From assembly GCA_015491275.1 (NCBI GenBank), contig WFWF01000016.1, positions 1-6,192 of the forward strand: 6,192 nucleotides of DNA, given 5' to 3'. Below the pieces are notes generated by a model that worked only from the letters and a program-made list of their open reading frames with translations, made no database searches and was not told where the DNA came from. The DNA comes from Aquificales bacterium (GTDB lineage Bacteria > Aquificota > Aquificia > Aquificales > Aquificaceae). Position 1 is the first letter of the stretch. Each line of letters opens with the position of its first letter. Position numbers and translations under genes: made by a program. Positions 4,894 through 6,192 of the stretch are shown piece after piece.

Positions 4894-6192
4894 TCAAAGC
4901 CCCCTTAAGGGGGCTTCTTGCAACATTTTTTTTCTTTTCAAATCTTCAATCTTCTCACCAAGAACTCTTCCCTCTTTAAATTTTTCCTTCAACTTCGTTA
5001 TTTCCTCTTCTGCGGGCTTTATGAATCTCAATCTTTCAAGATAAAATCTTACCCTCTGGCTTATATCATCATCTGTCATCAGGACAAGAAGAATACCCGT
5101 GTGATAAGAACGAAGTAAAGAATAAAGCTCATAACTGTCCTTGGCTTCCTTTACTTTGTTTTTTATACTATTACCCTCTTTATAGAAGATGGTAAAACCT
5201 TTTCTCACCCACGAGGGTGCGGACATGTCCTTAAGGATACTTTCCGTAACAGTATAATCAATACCCCTCAATATAAGGAATATATAAAGCCAAGAGAAGT
5301 CAAATCTCTCCACAGGAAATTCAATGGAAAACCAGTCTATAACCCTTTTAAGTTTAAGGAATCTTTCCTCTATCTTTTCATCCCATCTGAAACCCTTAAA
5401 TATATGCTCAAGTATTCTGTATTTTCTGTAAAGTCTGAATATAGCAATTATGTTATCTTCCTTAAGTGCTAACTTCAATTCATTAAGTATTCTGCCGATA
5501 GGTGCCTCTTCAAGCATGCCCATATTAACAGCCTGTTTAAGTAACCTCTCTGTACTTTTTGAAAGTTTAAAATCAAATCTGCCTGCAAATCTCAATGCCC
5601 TCAGGATCCTGACCGGATCTTCTATAAAGGAGACCGGATGGAGTATCCTTATTATCCTGTCCTTAAGATCCCTTAAGCCCCCGAAGAAGTCTATCAGATT
5701 ACCGAAATCATCCTCGTTTATTGATATAGCCATTGCGTTTATGGTAAAGTCCCTTCTTATAAGGTCATTTTTCAAAGATGCCCATTCAACTTTTGGATAA
5801 GAACCGGGATGGGGATAGGTTTCCCTGCGTGCTGTTGCAAACTCTACTTTTATATTGCCCACCTTAAGGTGTGCTGTGCCAAACTCCTTAAAGGGATGAC
5901 AGTTTACTCCCCTTTTATCAGCAAATTCCTCTGCAACTTCAATAGCGTTGCCTTCAACAACTATATCAAGATCCCATATTTCCCTTCCCAGTAATATATC
6001 CCTTACAACACCCCCCACTATATAAGCCTTGTACCCACTTGAGTTCGCTATTCTCCCTATCTCCACCGCTATGTCTTTTACCTTCTCCGGTATTGATATA
6101 CGCTTGGTTGTTGCTTTTAGATTTAAAACATCCTTTCTTATATGGTGTAATATGTCCAATCTTGTAACAACCCCCACAACGGTCCCTTCCTC
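4894..6192 (-). CDS. CBS-linked tRNA nucleotidyltransferase (probable A-adding enzyme), N-terminal part beyond window
   Basis: The frame is open to the right edge; the first visible residues EEGTVVGVVTRLDIL are the end of a CBS domain, so the GTG at 6177 is internal and not a start. The visible 432 residues (numbered from the edge) then give a class II nucleotidyltransferase head: GGVVRDILLG at about 60-69, metal-binding DLD at 74-76, then RRDFTINAMA at 146-155. The neck follows, with EDPVRILRALRFAGR at 191-205, and a helical body and tail that ends KEGRVLGEKIEDLKRKKML. The enzyme adds C and/or A to tRNA 3' ends using CTP/ATP without a template. In Aquifex the job is split between a CC-adding and an A-adding enzyme, and the long DHH-CBS-linked form is, to my knowledge, the A-adding one. 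That makes A-addition the best guess here; CCA-addition or another poly(A) polymerase-family role is not excluded. The last residues EAPLRGL are encoded by the terminator palindrome. Confidence 0.9.
   Translation of the reverse strand, partial: EEGTVVGVVTRLDILHHIRKDVLNLKATTKRISIPEKVKDIAVEIGRIANSSGYKAYIVGGVVRDILLGREIWDLDIVVEGNAIEVAEEFADKRGVNCHPFKEFGTAHLKVGNIKVEFATARRETYPHPGSYPKVEWASLKNDLIRRDFTINAMAISINEDDFGNLIDFFGGLRDLKDRIIRILHPVSFIEDPVRILRALRFAGRFDFKLSKSTERLLKQAVNMGMLEEAPIGRILNELKLALKEDNIIAIFRLYRKYRILEHIFKGFRWDEKIEERFLKLKRVIDWFSIEFPVERFDFSWLYIFLILRGIDYTVTESILKDMSAPSWVRKGFTIFYKEGNSIKNKVKEAKDSYELYSLLRSYHTGILLVLMTDDDISQRVRFYLERLRFIKPAEEEITKLKEKFKEGRVLGEKIEDLKRKKMLQEAPLRGL
4897..4916. terminator. 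Shared bidirectional terminator palindrome
   Basis: Perfect 20-base palindrome: arms AAGCCCCC and GGGGGCTT around TTAA. Because it is self-complementary, the same hairpin forms in transcripts from either strand, so it can end both converging genes. On the plus strand it follows the protease stop (4891-4893) and an eight-T run begins 10 bases beyond it (4926-4933). On the minus strand it is inside the nucleotidyltransferase coding end and is followed by CTTTGATTAT. Neither strand has an immediate long U-tract, so efficiency is uncertain. Confidence 0.8.

Noticed and set aside
4926..4933. Eight-A run (minus strand) near the nucleotidyltransferase end as a programmed slippage site
   Set aside because: Homopolymer encodes the ordinary KRKKM segment and only the last residues would be changed; no conserved alternative product is visible.
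5450..5800. Plus-strand 116-codon frame inside the nucleotidyltransferase
   Set aside because: Antisense to highly conserved head and neck motifs; Ser/Leu-rich composition typical of a shadow.
6175..6177. GTG at 6177 as the true start of the nucleotidyltransferase
   Set aside because: The frame is open to the edge and the preceding residues EEGTV continue a CBS-domain ending, so the gene starts outside the window.
1..6192. CRISPR array, tRNA/rRNA gene, insertion sequence
   Set aside because: No regularly spaced repeats, no cloverleaf-like sequence, and no transposase or terminal inverted repeats were seen.

Overview
The window reads like chromosomal DNA from a thermophilic bacterium of the Aquificota (Aquificaceae-like). 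The reasons are moderate GC, heavy use of AGG/AGA for Arg and ATA for Ile, densely packed genes, and a CBS-domain-linked tRNA nucleotidyltransferase of the kind known from Aquifex. This assignment is an inference from style and gene content, not from a marker gene.

Layout. (1) Positions 1-1208, minus strand, hold a flagellar rod/hook-family gene (flgF/flgG type). It is followed after 24 bases by a secreted SPOR-like protein gene that runs off the left edge; the two are probably one transcript. (2) Positions 1209-1350 are a 142-base divergent control region. It contains two overlapping candidate sigma-28 (FliA) promoters pointing left at the flagellar gene, a nested inverted repeat, and a weak sigma-70-like promoter plus a strong Shine-Dalgarno pointing right. 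(3) Positions 1351-4893, plus strand, form one 1180-codon frame for a secreted M6-family metalloprotease. (4) Positions 4894-6192, minus strand, carry the C-terminal 432 codons of a CBS-linked tRNA nucleotidyltransferase/poly(A) polymerase-head protein, probably the A-adding enzyme. It converges on the protease gene; the two stop codons touch, and a perfect palindrome that can serve as terminator lies inside the nucleotidyltransferase's last codons.

The most unusual element is the long frame. Residues 1-694 look like a complete cell-surface protease: signal peptide, M6 propeptide, HELGH catalytic domain, choice-of-anchor-D/ASH-like domain, then a Cys + hydrophobic + Arg/Lys tail. Residues 695-1180 look like a second complete surface protein: a signal-peptide-like segment without Met, an unrecognised Cys-rich region, an EF-hand-like loop, and a second Cys + hydrophobic + Arg tail. 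There is no stop and no conventional start between them. The frame is therefore either a true fusion/polyprotein with an internal sorting signal or the product of an ancestral fusion of neighbouring genes.

The flagellar pair, the surface protease and the tRNA enzyme show no obvious shared pathway. The left half is a motility/envelope neighbourhood and the right gene is tRNA 3'-end maturation.
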